DNA of 64,000 bases, taken from positions 110,274 through 174,273 of the forward strand of contig NZ_POQS01000010.1 of the NCBI RefSeq assembly GCF_002885955.2. The letters are read 5' to 3'. Below the pieces are notes generated by a model. The model made no database searches. It saw nothing but the letters and a program-made list of their open reading frames with translations, and was not told the DNA's origin. How positions within the stretch are numbered: the stretch's first letter is position 1; each line of letters starts with the position of its first letter. Positions 14,655 through 23,644 of the stretch are shown piece by piece. The position numbers and the translations under genes were made by a program. This stretch comes from Achromobacter pulmonis (lineage in GTDB: Bacteria; Pseudomonadota; Gammaproteobacteria; Burkholderiales; Burkholderiaceae_B).

Positions 14655-16049
14655 TCAGCGCGCCAGCGCCGGCGTGCCGCCCGCGCCCAGGTCCCAGTAC
14701 AGTCCCGTCATCAATCCGAGCGCCTGGCGCAGCAGCTCCGGCGGCAGGTGTTCGTTGGGCGCGTGCTGGGAGCAGCCCGGATAGGAATGCGGCACCCAGA
14801 TCGTGCGCAGGCCCAGCACGTCGGTGAAGATGTCGTTGGGCAGCGAGCCGCCCAGGTTGGGCAGCACCGCGGCCTTGACGCCGGCGGTGCGCTCCAGCGA
14901 TTCCACCGCCCAGCGCACCCACGGGTCTTCCGGGTCGATGCGGGTGGCGCGGAACATGCTTTCGCGGGTGAGCGCGATCTGGACCATGGGAAAGCCCTGG
15001 CGGTCCAGGTGGCGGCGCAGGGCGGGGATGAGTTCGTCGGGGTCCACGCCGACCACGAAGCGCAGCTGGCAGCGCGCCCAGGCGCGCGGCGGGATGGCGT
15101 TGACGGGGGTGTCGGGGTTGCCGGTCTTGTAGGCCAGCACTTCGAACGAGCACCAGCCGAACACGCGTTCGGCCGGCGACAGGCCGGGCTCGCCCCAGCC
15201 GGGTTCGATCTCCGGGCCGTCGGCGCCGCCGTCGACCTGGCAGCCGGCCAGGGCGCGGCGCACCGCCGGCGGCAGTTCCGCGGGCACCCATTCCGGCACG
15301 CGGATCTGGCCGGTGGGCGAGACCAGCGTGGAAATCGCGTGCGCCAGCTGGATGCCGGGGTTGGAGATCAGCCCGCCCCAGTTGCCCGAATGATGGCCGC
15401 CGGCGCGCGCCTCGATGCTGAGGTCGAAGTTCAGGCTGCCGCGCGCGCCCAGGAATACCGTGGGCCGCTCGGCGCTCAGGCGCGGCCCGTCGGAGGCGAT
15501 GAGCAGGTCGGCCGCGAGCAGATCGCGGTGCGCTTCGCATAGTTCCCGCAGGCCCATGGAGCCGGTTTCCTCGCCCATCTCGATCAGGTACTTGGCGTTG
15601 AATCCCAGCCGGCCGCGCGTCTCCAGCACCAGCCGCAGCGCTTCCATATTGATGCTGTGCTGGCCCTTGTTGTCGGCGATGCCGCGGCCGTACCAGCGGC
15701 CTTCGGATTCGGTCAGGCCCCAGGGCGACAGGCCTTGCTTCCATTCCCGCTCCAGCCCGCGTATGACGTCGCCGTGGCCGTAGCCCAGCACGGTGGGCAG
15801 GGCGGGGTCTTCGATGCGCTCGGCGTACAGGAACGGCGCCAGCGCCTTGGGATGCGTCAGCGTGCGGCAGGTGAAGCCCAGGGCTTCGAAGGCCGGCCGG
15901 ATTTCAGCGTCCAGGTAGTCGGCCAGCACGGCCGCGCGTTCGGGGTTCTGGCTTTCGGTGGGCATGGCCAGGCGGCGCGCCAGCAGCGCGCGGAAGGCGC
16001 CGGAATCGAAGCATTGCTGGGCCTGGGCGAGGGCGTCTGCGCGGGTCAT
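14655..16049 (-). CDS. M20-family metallopeptidase (dipeptidase-like)
   Basis: This 464-residue M20 peptidase shows zinc-ligand motifs GYGHGDVI (His), GRGIADNKGQ (bridging Asp), EMGEETGSMG (the general-base Glu pair) and the C-terminal HSYPGCSQHAPNEHL (His). A lid domain lies at about 210-330. It would hydrolyse dipeptides or N-acyl amino acids in the cytoplasm. The start at 16049 overlaps the stop of the upstream ABC ATPase gene by 4 bases, so it is the last gene of the peptide transporter operon and probably processes the imported substrate. Confidence 0.85.
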   Translation of the reverse strand: MTRADALAQAQQCFDSGAFRALLARRLAMPTESQNPERAAVLADYLDAEIRPAFEALGFTCRTLTHPKALAPFLYAERIEDPALPTVLGYGHGDVIRGLEREWKQGLSPWGLTESEGRWYGRGIADNKGQHSINMEALRLVLETRGRLGFNAKYLIEMGEETGSMGLRELCEAHRDLLAADLLIASDGPRLSAERPTVFLGARGSLNFDLSIEARAGGHHSGNWGGLISNPGIQLAHAISTLVSPTGQIRVPEWVPAELPPAVRRALAGCQVDGGADGPEIEPGWGEPGLSPAERVFGWCSFEVLAYKTGNPDTPVNAIPPRAWARCQLRFVVGVDPDELIPALRRHLDRQGFPMVQIALTRESMFRATRIDPEDPWVRWAVESLERTAGVKAAVLPNLGGSLPNDIFTDVLGLRTIWVPHSYPGCSQHAPNEHLPPELLRQALGLMTGLYWDLGAGGTPALAR

Positions 16050-17020
16050 GATGGGCGGGCTCCATGCTGGGGATCGGAAGGATAGAGATTGCAGGCCACC
16101 AGGGCCTGCCCGCGCTGCGCCAGCGCGGGGCGTTCGGTCTTGCACTGGTCCATCGCATGCTGGCAGCGCGGGTGGAACGGGCAGCCCGCCGGCGGGCGCA
16201 GCGGATCGGGAAAAGACAGGCCCAGGCCCATGTCGGGGATGCCCAGGCCCGGCTCGGGCGTGAGCACCGAGGCCAGCAGCGCCTGGGTGTAGGGATGGCG
16301 CGGCTCGTGGAACAGGCGGGCGGTGGCGGCGGATTCCACCACCCGGCCCAGGTACATCACGGCCACGTGGGTGGCGATGTGCTCCACCACGGCCAGGTTG
16401 TGGCTGATGAAGACATAGGTCAGGTTGAATTCGCGCCGCAGGTCCATGAGCAGGTTCAGGATCTGGGCCTGCACCGACACGTCCAGGGCCGAGGTGGGCT
16501 CGTCGCAGATGACGATTTCGGGATGCATGACCAGCGCGCGCGCGATGGCCACGCGCTGGCGCTGGCCGCCGGACAACTGCCCCGGCGTGTTGTGCGCCAG
16601 GCGCGGCGGCAGGCCCACGCGCTCCAGCATCTCGATGGCCTTGTGCTGCCTGGGGTTGGCGATGCCGTGCACTTCCAGCGGCAGGGAGACGATGGAAGCG
16701 ATGGTGCGCCGCGGGTTCAGCGAGGAGTACGGGTCCTGGAACACCGGCTGCACGCGGCGCGCCAGCGCGCGCCGGTCCAGGCCGCGGATGTCCTGGCCGT
16801 CGAGCCGCACCGCGCCCTCGGTGGGCGGCGTCAGCCCCAGCAGCATGCGGGCCAGCGTGGACTTGCCGCAGCCCGATTCGCCGACGATGCCCAGCACCGC
16901 GCCGCGCTCGACCGCCAGGTCCACGCCGTTGACCGCGTGCAGGGTGCTGCGCGGGCGGAACATGCCGGCGCGCACCGAGAACTGGCGGCTGACGCCATCG
17001 GCTTGCAGCAACGCGCTCAT
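16046..17020 (-). CDS. Peptide ABC transporter ATP-binding protein (DppF/OppF type)
   Basis: The protein has 324 residues. Walker A is GESGCGKST (47-55), the signature LSGGQRQR, Walker B VICDEPTSALD and the H-loop FISHNLAVV. The oligopeptide-type C-terminal extension has CPFHPRCQHAMDQCK, a cysteine motif that binds an iron-sulphur cluster in some homologues. It pairs with the second ATPase to energise import of peptides or other Dpp-family substrates. It overlaps both neighbours by 4 bases. Confidence 0.9.
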   Translation of the reverse strand: MSALLQADGVSRQFSVRAGMFRPRSTLHAVNGVDLAVERGAVLGIVGESGCGKSTLARMLLGLTPPTEGAVRLDGQDIRGLDRRALARRVQPVFQDPYSSLNPRRTIASIVSLPLEVHGIANPRQHKAIEMLERVGLPPRLAHNTPGQLSGGQRQRVAIARALVMHPEIVICDEPTSALDVSVQAQILNLLMDLRREFNLTYVFISHNLAVVEHIATHVAVMYLGRVVESAATARLFHEPRHPYTQALLASVLTPEPGLGIPDMGLGLSFPDPLRPPAGCPFHPRCQHAMDQCKTERPALAQRGQALVACNLYPSDPQHGARPS

Positions 17021-18006
17021 GCCCGGCCTCCCTCTGGATGCAGCACGCAGCGCCAGCGCTGCCCCGTGTCCAGGCCATGCACCGGCACCGCCTGGCGGCA
17101 GCGCGGCTGCGCATGGGGGCAGCGTTCGAAAAAGGCGCAGCCTTCGAGCTCGCCCACCAGCGCCGGCACCACGCCGGGGATGGTGCCCAGCGCCGCGCCC
17201 GGCGGCGTGCGTCCGGGCACGGGGATGCAGCCCAGCAGCCCCTGGGTATAGGGATGGCGGGGCGCGGCGAAGAGTTCGGCCACCGGCCCTTCCTCGACGA
17301 TCTGGCCGGCGTACATGACGGCCACCTGCCGCGCGATGCGCGCGACCACGCCCAGGTCGTGGGTGATCAGCACCATGGCGATGCCCAGCTCGGCCTGCAG
17401 CTCGGCCAGCAGCCGCAGGATCTGCGCCTGGATGGTGACGTCCAGCGCGGTGCTGGGCTCGTCGGCGATCAGCAGTTCGGGCCCGCACATCAGCGCCATC
17501 GCGATCATCACGCGCTGGCGCAGCCCGCCGGAAAGCTGGTGCGGATACTGGCCCAGCCGCTGCGCGGCCGAGGCGATGCCGACCTTCTCCAGCAATTCGA
17601 CCGCGCGGTCGCGCGCCTGCCGCTGGCCCGCCTTGCAGTGGTGGACGTAGTGTTCGGTCAGCTGGTCGCCGATGGCGTAGGCGGGGTTGAGCGCCGTCAT
17701 GGGCTCCTGGAAGATCATCGCCATCTTGCTGCCGCGCAGCGCGTTGACGCGGCGCGCGCGGGCGGCCGACAGATCCTCGCCCAGCACGGCCAGGCGCCGC
17801 GTGCGGCGCTGGGCGGCCTTGGGCAGCAGGCCCATGATGGCCAGCGAGGTCATGGACTTGCCGCAGCCCGATTCGCCGACCAGGCACAGCGTTTCGCCGC
17901 GCCTGACCTGGAAGGACACGTCGCGCACCGCATGCAGCGGTCCGCGCGGCGTGGCGATGTCGACGGTCAGCCCCTGCACGTCGAGGACGATATCCGTGCC
18001 GCTCAT
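17017..18006 (-). CDS. Peptide ABC transporter ATP-binding protein (DppD/OppD type)
   Basis: The protein has 329 residues with Walker A GESGCGKSM, Q-loop FQEPMTALNPAY, signature LSGGLRQR (G in place of the usual third Q-side residue) and Walker B LLIADEPSTALDVT. The C-terminal cysteine-containing oligopeptide domain is CAFFERCPHAQPRCRQ. It lies in the middle of the five-gene importer and overlaps the DppF-like gene by 4 bases. The ATG at 18006 is one base from the permease stop. Confidence 0.9.
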   Translation of the reverse strand: MSGTDIVLDVQGLTVDIATPRGPLHAVRDVSFQVRRGETLCLVGESGCGKSMTSLAIMGLLPKAAQRRTRRLAVLGEDLSAARARRVNALRGSKMAMIFQEPMTALNPAYAIGDQLTEHYVHHCKAGQRQARDRAVELLEKVGIASAAQRLGQYPHQLSGGLRQRVMIAMALMCGPELLIADEPSTALDVTIQAQILRLLAELQAELGIAMVLITHDLGVVARIARQVAVMYAGQIVEEGPVAELFAAPRHPYTQGLLGCIPVPGRTPPGAALGTIPGVVPALVGELEGCAFFERCPHAQPRCRQAVPVHGLDTGQRWRCVLHPEGGRA

Positions 18007-18007
18007 C

Positions 18008-18913
18008 TCAGGACCTCTCTTCCGGCGCGAGGAGCTGGTGCAGCCCGTCGCCGGCCAGGTTGATGGCGAAGATCAGCAGCGCCAGCGCGGAGCCGGGTAT
18101 GGCGATCAGCCAGAACGAGAAGAACATATAGGCCTTGGCCTCCGAGATCATCAGGCCCCAGGACGGCAGCGGCGGCTGCACGCCCAGGCCCAGGAACGAC
18201 AGCGAAGCCTCCAGCAGGATGGCGCTGGCCGCCTCCAGCGTGGCGATCACGATCAGCTGCGGCACCACGTTGGGCAGCACTTCGCCGCGCACGATGCGCC
18301 AGGTGGAGGCGCCGGCGGCCTGCGCCGCGGCCACGTATTCCAGCGAGCGGACCTGCTGGGTGGCGCTGCGCATGACGACCGCGTAGCGGTCCCACTTGAG
18401 CAGCCCCAGCACCAGGATCACCACCCACAGCGAACCGCCGACGATGGCCACCGTGGCCAGCGCCACCAGGATCACGGGCATGGACAGGCGGGTGGTGATG
18501 AGGAAGGACACGGCCATGTCGGTCTTGCCGCCGAAGTAGCCGGCCGCCATGCCCAGGGCGGTGCCGATCAGGCCGGAGATCAGCGCCACGCTGACGCCGA
18601 TCAGCAGCGAGATGCGCGCGCCGTAGAACAGGCGCGAGAGATAGTCGCGGCCCAGCTGGTCGGTGCCCAGCGGATGCAGCCAGGTGCCCTTGGCATACCA
18701 GACCGGCGGCGCGGTGCGGTAGGCGAGGTCCTGGTAATACGGATCGTGCGGCGAGATCCATGGCGCCAGCAGCGCGATCAGCACGATGGCCAGCAGGATG
18801 CCGCCGCCGGCCAGCAGCGCCTTGTTGCGCCGCAGCCGCCGCCAGCGCAGGGCGGAGACGGACAGTTCCGGGGGCGCGGCGGGCACGGCGGGAGTGAGGA
18901 TGGGCGCGCTCAT
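18008..18913 (-). CDS. Peptide ABC transporter permease (DppC type)
   Basis: The 301-residue inner-membrane protein has an N-terminal OppC-type helix after RWRRLRRNKALLAGG. A periplasmic segment with LAYRTAPPVWYAKGT and HPLGTDQLGRDYLSRL, the DppC/OppC signature, follows. The permease domain carries the cytoplasmic coupling EAA loop EYVAAAQAAGASTWRIV. It should have six transmembrane helices. It follows the DppB-like gene by one base. Confidence 0.9.
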   Translation of the reverse strand: MSAPILTPAVPAAPPELSVSALRWRRLRRNKALLAGGGILLAIVLIALLAPWISPHDPYYQDLAYRTAPPVWYAKGTWLHPLGTDQLGRDYLSRLFYGARISLLIGVSVALISGLIGTALGMAAGYFGGKTDMAVSFLITTRLSMPVILVALATVAIVGGSLWVVILVLGLLKWDRYAVVMRSATQQVRSLEYVAAAQAAGASTWRIVRGEVLPNVVPQLIVIATLEAASAILLEASLSFLGLGVQPPLPSWGLMISEAKAYMFFSFWLIAIPGSALALLIFAINLAGDGLHQLLAPEERS

Positions 18914-18914
18914 G

Positions 18915-19832
18915 TCAGGACACCCGGATGCGCGGATCGAGCCAGGCGTTGGCGATATCGGAGGCCAGCGTCAGCAGCACGTACAGCACGGACAGCAGCA
19001 GCACGATCAGCTGCATCACCGGATAGTCCTTGTAGGTGATGCTCTGGTAGGCCAGGTAGCCCAGGCCGTCCAGCGCGAAGATGGTCTCGATGACCACCGA
19101 GCCGCCCAGCAGGTAGCCCAGCTGCACCGCCGCCAGCGCCACCACCGGCACGATGGCGTTGCGCAGCGCGTGCTTGAAAACGATCTTGCGCGCCGGCAGG
19201 CCCTTGGCCCGCGCGGTGCGGATGTAGTCGGCGGCCAGCACCTCGATCATGCCGGCGCGGATCAGCCGCATGAAGGCCGGCGCCACGTAATAGCCCAGCG
19301 CGATGGCCGGCATCACGAAGTGCTGCCAGCTGCCGCTGCCCGAGACCGGCAGCAGGCGCAGCGTGATCGAGAACAGCATGATGAGGATCAGCGCGAAAAA
19401 GAAATTCGGCAGCGCCTGGCCCAGCACCGCCACGGCCAGGCAGAAGCGGTCGACCAGGCTGTCCTTGTACAGCGCGGCCAGCACGCCCAGCGGAATCGAC
19501 ACCAGCAGCGCGAAGCCCAGCGCGGCCAGGCCCAGCATCAGCGTGGTCTCCAGCTTGGACAGGATCAGCGGCCCGGCCTCGGTCTTGAAATACACCGAGG
19601 TGCCGAAGTCGCCCTGCAGGATGTGCCAGAGCCAGTCCGCATACTGCACGGCCAGCGGCCGGTCCAGGCCGTAGGTCTTGCGGATCATTTCGATGTCGGC
19701 CTGGCGCGCGCCTTCGCCGGCCAGCGCCAGCGCCGGGTCGCCCGACAGGTGCAGCAGCAGGAACGCCAGGATCGAAACCGTCAGCGCCACCAGCAGCGCC
19801 AGGCCCAGGCGCCTGATCGTGAAATAAAGCAT
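18915..19832 (-). CDS. Peptide ABC transporter permease (DppB type)
   Basis: This 305-residue polytopic protein begins MLYFTIRRLGLALLVALTVS, the DppB N-terminal helix. LHLSGDPALALAG lies in the first periplasmic loop and the coupling motif is ADYIRTARAKGLPARKIVFK. Helices alternate in the normal DppB pattern. It is the first membrane gene after the binding protein, from which it is separated by 67 bases. Confidence 0.9.
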   Translation of the reverse strand: MLYFTIRRLGLALLVALTVSILAFLLLHLSGDPALALAGEGARQADIEMIRKTYGLDRPLAVQYADWLWHILQGDFGTSVYFKTEAGPLILSKLETTLMLGLAALGFALLVSIPLGVLAALYKDSLVDRFCLAVAVLGQALPNFFFALILIMLFSITLRLLPVSGSGSWQHFVMPAIALGYYVAPAFMRLIRAGMIEVLAADYIRTARAKGLPARKIVFKHALRNAIVPVVALAAVQLGYLLGGSVVIETIFALDGLGYLAYQSITYKDYPVMQLIVLLLSVLYVLLTLASDIANAWLDPRIRVS

Positions 19833-19899
19833 AGGACTCAGCCTCTTTCGCTTCCGTCTGCGATGCGCGCCGCCGGAACCGCCCGGCGGCGCGCGCCTC

Positions 19900-21474
19900 T
19901 TACTTCCAGCTCATGTCCCAGAAGCGCACCAGTTCGTCCGAATACGGTTTGAAGTTCACGTCCTTGGTGGCGACGTAATAGGCCGGCAGCGTCCAGAGCG
20001 GCACCGCGTAGGCCTTCTTGGCGATCAGGTCCAGCGCCTCTTTGTAGGCCGCCTTGCGGGCCTCGGCGTCTATGGTGTGGTCGCCCTTATCGAGCAGGTC
20101 GCGCACCTGCGGGTCGCGGGTGATGTCGTCGTTGCCGAACGAGAAGTACACCGGCGTGGAGGCCGACACGTCGTTGACCAGGTTGGAGCCCCAGGTCTGG
20201 TGCGTGAGCGAGGCCTTGCCGGCGCGGATCATGTCGCGCATGGCCGCGTACTGCAGGAAGTTCAGCTTGGCGCGTATGCCCACCGCCTGCAGGTAGTTGA
20301 TGATCGCTTCGGTCTGGTTGCGCTCGCGGTAGGCCACGATGTCGATGTCGAAGCCGTTGGGATAGCCGGCCTCGGCCAGCAGCTTCTTGGCCTGGGCCGG
20401 ATCGTACTTGTAGACCGGCGCGCCTTCCTGGGTACAGCCCACCTGCGACGGCGTGCAGATGGTGTTGATGAGGCCGCCGCCTTCGCCCACGATGTTCTTC
20501 AACATGGATTCGCGGTCGATGGCGTGGATGATGGCGCGGCGAACCCGCTCGTCCTTGAGCTGCGGCGCCGGCGTGCCTTCCAGGATGTTCATCTGCATGA
20601 ACACGATGCGCATGGTGTTGCCCGTGACCATCTGCAGCTGGGGCATGGAGCCCAGCTGCTCGGCCTGGTCCTTGGGCACGCTCATGATCAGGTCTTCGCC
20701 GCCCGAGATGACTTCGGCCATCTGCGTCTGGCGGTCGGGTATGAAGCGGATGACGACCTTGCCGATCTTGGGCTGCGCCTTGGGCGAATCCTTGAAGTAG
20801 TCGGCGTTGCGCTCCAGCGTGATGGACTTGCCGGGCTGGTAGTCCACCACCTTGTACGGGCCCGAACCCACCGGCTTGGCGTTCATGCCCTTGGGGCCGA
20901 CTTCCTGGTAGTACTTGGCGGGATGGATGGCGGCGGTGGTGGACAGGTATTCCTTGGCGCCCGGGAAGGGCTCCTTGGTGGTCAGGCGCACCTTGTACTT
21001 GTCGATCTTCTCGACCTTGTCGATCCACGCAACGTTCTGCTGCGTCACGGCCTTGTTCTTGGGGTCGGCCACGTAGTTCAGGGTGTACACCACCGAGTCG
21101 GCGTCGAACTCCTCGCCGTTGTGGAATTTGACGCCCTGGCGCAGTTCGAACTCCATGGTCTTGTCGTCGACCTGCTTCCAGCTCTTGGCCAGCTGCCCCT
21201 TGTACTCGTTGGTGACCGGGTCGCGGTAGAGCAGGGTGTCCCAGACGTTGGCGGCGATGATGACGCCGATGCGCACGTTGTTGAAGTACGGGTCCACGCT
21301 TTCGGGCGCCTGGTCGTAGGCCATGCGCAGGGTGTCGTCCTTCTTGCCGGCCAGGGCCGGTTGGGCGAGGACGGCGGCGCAGGCCAGCGCGGAGGCCAGG
21401 ATCGCGAACCTGGGACGGCGGTGAGACGGGAGTGAAGCAGGAACGATACGAGGGGGGACGCGGTAATCGGCCAT
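19900..21474 (-). CDS. ABC transporter periplasmic substrate-binding protein (family 5, DppA/OppA type)
   Basis: The 524-residue protein has a long basic N-terminus followed by a hydrophobic signal (FAILASALACAAVLAQPALA). The SBP_bac_5 domain then starts DDTLRMAYDQAPESVDPYF and includes LAKSWKQVDDKTMEFELRQG and FHNGEEFDADSVVYTLNY. GSGPYKVVDYQPGKSI, also typical of the family, follows. It captures peptides or related solutes for the DppBCDF-like components downstream. AGGAG lies 9 bases before the ATG. It is the first gene of the transporter operon, whose likely regulator is divided from it by 63 bases. Confidence 0.9.
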   Translation of the reverse strand: MADYRVPPRIVPASLPSHRRPRFAILASALACAAVLAQPALAGKKDDTLRMAYDQAPESVDPYFNNVRIGVIIAANVWDTLLYRDPVTNEYKGQLAKSWKQVDDKTMEFELRQGVKFHNGEEFDADSVVYTLNYVADPKNKAVTQQNVAWIDKVEKIDKYKVRLTTKEPFPGAKEYLSTTAAIHPAKYYQEVGPKGMNAKPVGSGPYKVVDYQPGKSITLERNADYFKDSPKAQPKIGKVVIRFIPDRQTQMAEVISGGEDLIMSVPKDQAEQLGSMPQLQMVTGNTMRIVFMQMNILEGTPAPQLKDERVRRAIIHAIDRESMLKNIVGEGGGLINTICTPSQVGCTQEGAPVYKYDPAQAKKLLAEAGYPNGFDIDIVAYRERNQTEAIINYLQAVGIRAKLNFLQYAAMRDMIRAGKASLTHQTWGSNLVNDVSASTPVYFSFGNDDITRDPQVRDLLDKGDHTIDAEARKAAYKEALDLIAKKAYAVPLWTLPAYYVATKDVNFKPYSDELVRFWDMSWK

Positions 21475-21537
21475 GGCGAGGCTCCTGTGGAAGTCACTGC
21501 ACGTACTGCGTATCTGCTGCGTGTCCGGGCGGGCGGT

Positions 21538-22254
21538 TCAGCCGGAATCCGGCGCGGGCGGCTGCAAGGTCCTGAGGGCGGCGTCGCACTTGCGCTGCAG
21601 GTGCTGGCGCATGATGCCGGCCAGCCGGTCGGCGTCGCGCGCCTCCAGCGCCTCGGCCATTTCGATGTGCTCGCGCATGGCCAGGTCCCACTTCTGGCGG
21701 TTTTCGTTGGACACGAAACGCAGGTTCTGGATGCGCGCGTTCTGGGCGTCGTACAGCTGCTTGAGCAGGCCGTTGTGCGAGGCCAGGCTGATGCGCTCGT
21801 GGATCTCGCGGTTGAGGCGGAAATACGAGGGCAGGTCGCGGCGCGCGTGGCTGGCCATCATCTCGTAGGTCAGCGCCCGGATCTCGGCGATCTCCAGGTC
21901 GGTGGCCCGTTCGCAGGCCAGCCGGCAGGACATGGCTTCCAGCCCGCCGATGACTTCGAAGGCTTCGCGGATATTGGCTTCGGACAGCGCCACCACCTGG
22001 GCGCCGCGGTTGGGTTCGATCTGCACCAGCCCTTCGGCGGCCAGCAGGCGGAAGGCCTCGCGCAGCGGCGTGCGCGACACGCCCAGCAGGTCGCACAGCG
22101 CCCGTTCGTTCAGGCGCGAGGCCGGCGGGAATTCGCCCTGGATGATGCGCTCGCGCAGCTGCCCGGCCACCGTGGCCGGCAGCGTGCGGCTGGCGCCGGA
22201 CAACTGCGCCGCGGGCGCGGGGTCGGCGTCGGGTAGGCTAAGCGCGCTGCTCAT
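21538..22254 (-). CDS. GntR-family regulator (FadR/FCD subfamily)
   Basis: This 238-residue protein has a winged helix at about 25-90 (GQLRERIIQGEFPPASRLNE, LCDLLGVSRTPLREAFRLL). An all-helical FCD effector domain (about 100-225) follows, with the metal-binding residues expected in NREIHERISLASHN and EHIEMAEALEARDAD. It is upstream of, and in line with, the transporter operon and divergent from the aminotransferase genes. A GGTATAC site overlaps its own start and a second lies before the aminotransferase gene, so it probably controls both directions. The inducer may be a carboxylate or amino acid. Confidence 0.87.
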   Translation of the reverse strand: MSSALSLPDADPAPAAQLSGASRTLPATVAGQLRERIIQGEFPPASRLNERALCDLLGVSRTPLREAFRLLAAEGLVQIEPNRGAQVVALSEANIREAFEVIGGLEAMSCRLACERATDLEIAEIRALTYEMMASHARRDLPSYFRLNREIHERISLASHNGLLKQLYDAQNARIQNLRFVSNENRQKWDLAMREHIEMAEALEARDADRLAGIMRQHLQRKCDAALRTLQPPAPDSG

Positions 22255-22267
22255 TGGTATACAAAAA
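22254..22267. promoter_or_regulatory. Candidate GntR operator 1
   Basis: TTGGTATACAAAAA overlaps the GntR start codon. The same 14 bases recur at 22417-22430, and the core GTATAC is a palindrome of the sort bound by FCD-type GntR proteins. It would allow autorepression. Confidence 0.55.
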
Positions 22268-22316
22268 TTCCCCTGTTTTTCCGCACTATAAACCTGCTTG
22301 CCCCTCGGCCTGATGA

Positions 22317-22326
22317 GTGTATACCC
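22317..22326. promoter_or_regulatory. Candidate GntR operator 2 (inverted)
   Basis: GTGTATACCC is the same GGTATAC core in inverse orientation, between the two longer copies in the divergent intergenic region. Confidence 0.45.
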
Positions 22327-22416
22327 TAGGTTAATTACGTAAAAACAATGGGATAGAGTGACGCATACCGTAGGTCCGCACGCCGGGCATACGCTGTTCG
22401 TTTGCCGGGCTTTTCG

Positions 22417-22430
22417 TTGGTATACAAAAA
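22417..22430. promoter_or_regulatory. Candidate GntR operator 3
   Basis: TTGGTATACAAAAA is an exact copy of 22254-22267 and lies 22 bases before the aminotransferase start, where bound protein would block transcription of the rightward genes. Confidence 0.55.
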
Positions 22431-22451
22431 CTATTCCATCTGGGGTGACAT

Positions 22452-23627
22452 ATGTTCAGCCTGAACCCGCACTCATCCGGCCGCCACTTCCTGCAGATTC
22501 CGGGCCCCACCAACGTGCCCGACCGCGTGCTGCGCGCCATCGACCAGCCCACCATCGACCACCGCGGGCCGGTCTTCGGCGCGCTGGGCCTGGAGGTGCT
22601 GGCCGGCATCCGGCAGGTGTTCCAGACGCAGGGGCCGGTGGTGATCTATCCGTCCTCGGGCACCGGCGCCTGGGAGGCCGCGCTGGTCAACACGCTGTCG
22701 CCGGGCGACCGGGTGCTGATGGCCGAGACCGGGCATTTCGCCAGCCTGTGGCGCAAGCTGGCGGGGCGGCTGGGCCTGGAGGTCGACTTCCTGGAAGGCG
22801 ACTGGCGCCATCCGGCGGACCCGGTGGCCATCGGCGCGCGCCTGGCCGCCGACGCGCAGCACCGCATCAAGGCCGTGTGCGTGGTGCACAACGAAACCTC
22901 CACCGGCGTGACCAGCGACGTGGCCGCGGTGCGCGCGGCCATCGACCGCGCCGCGCATCCGGCGCTGCTGATGGTGGACACGATCTCGTCGCTGGGCTCC
23001 ATCGACTACCGCCACGACGAATGGGGCGTGGACGTGACGGTGGCGGGTTCGCAGAAAGGCCTGATGCTGCCGCCCGGCCTGTCGTTCAACGCCGTCAGCG
23101 CCAAGGCGCTGGCCGCGGCCGACACGGCGCGCCTGCCGCGCTCGTACTGGGATTGGCGCGAAATGCTCGGGCCCAACGAACGCGGCTACTTTCCGTACAC
23201 GCCCTCGACCAATCTGCTTTACGGCCTGCACGAAGCGCTGGCCATGCTGCGCGAGGAAGGCCTGGCGCAGGTCTACGCGCGCCACCGCCGCCATGGGCAG
23301 GCTACGCGCCTGGCGGTGCAGGCCTGGGGGCTGGAATTGCTGAGCCTGGACCCGGCCGCGCACAGCCCGGCCCTGACCGCGGTGCTGATGCCGCCCGGGC
23401 ACAGCGCCGACGCCTTGCGCAAGGCGGTGCTGGAGCGCTACGACATGTCGCTGGGGCAGGGCCTGGGCAAGCTGGCCGACCGCGTCTTCCGCATCGGCCA
23501 CCTGGGCCATTTCAATGACCTGACGCTTTGCGGCGCGCTGGCCGGCGTGGAGATGGGCCTGGCCGCGGCCGGGGTGCCGCATCGCGCCGGCGGCATGCAG
23601 GCCGCCATGGAATTCCTGAAATCGTAA
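22452..23627 (+). CDS. Class V aminotransferase (serine/alanine-glyoxylate aminotransferase type)
   Basis: The protein has 391 residues. FLQIPGPTNVPDRVL and VVIYPSSGTGAWEAALVNTL form the cofactor pocket. LLMVDTISSLGSIDYR holds the Asp that contacts pyridoxal phosphate, and VAGSQKGLMLPPGLSF holds the Schiff-base Lys. FRIGHLGHFND closes the fold. Enzymes of this type transfer amino groups between serine or alanine and glyoxylate, or cleave related substrates. It is the first gene of the rightward unit, divergent from the GntR gene; with the peptide importer it suggests use of imported amino compounds. Confidence 0.88.
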   Translation: MFSLNPHSSGRHFLQIPGPTNVPDRVLRAIDQPTIDHRGPVFGALGLEVLAGIRQVFQTQGPVVIYPSSGTGAWEAALVNTLSPGDRVLMAETGHFASLWRKLAGRLGLEVDFLEGDWRHPADPVAIGARLAADAQHRIKAVCVVHNETSTGVTSDVAAVRAAIDRAAHPALLMVDTISSLGSIDYRHDEWGVDVTVAGSQKGLMLPPGLSFNAVSAKALAAADTARLPRSYWDWREMLGPNERGYFPYTPSTNLLYGLHEALAMLREEGLAQVYARHRRHGQATRLAVQAWGLELLSLDPAAHSPALTAVLMPPGHSADALRKAVLERYDMSLGQGLGKLADRVFRIGHLGHFNDLTLCGALAGVEMGLAAAGVPHRAGGMQAAMEFLKS

Positions 23628-23644
23628 CCATAACGAGGCAAGCA

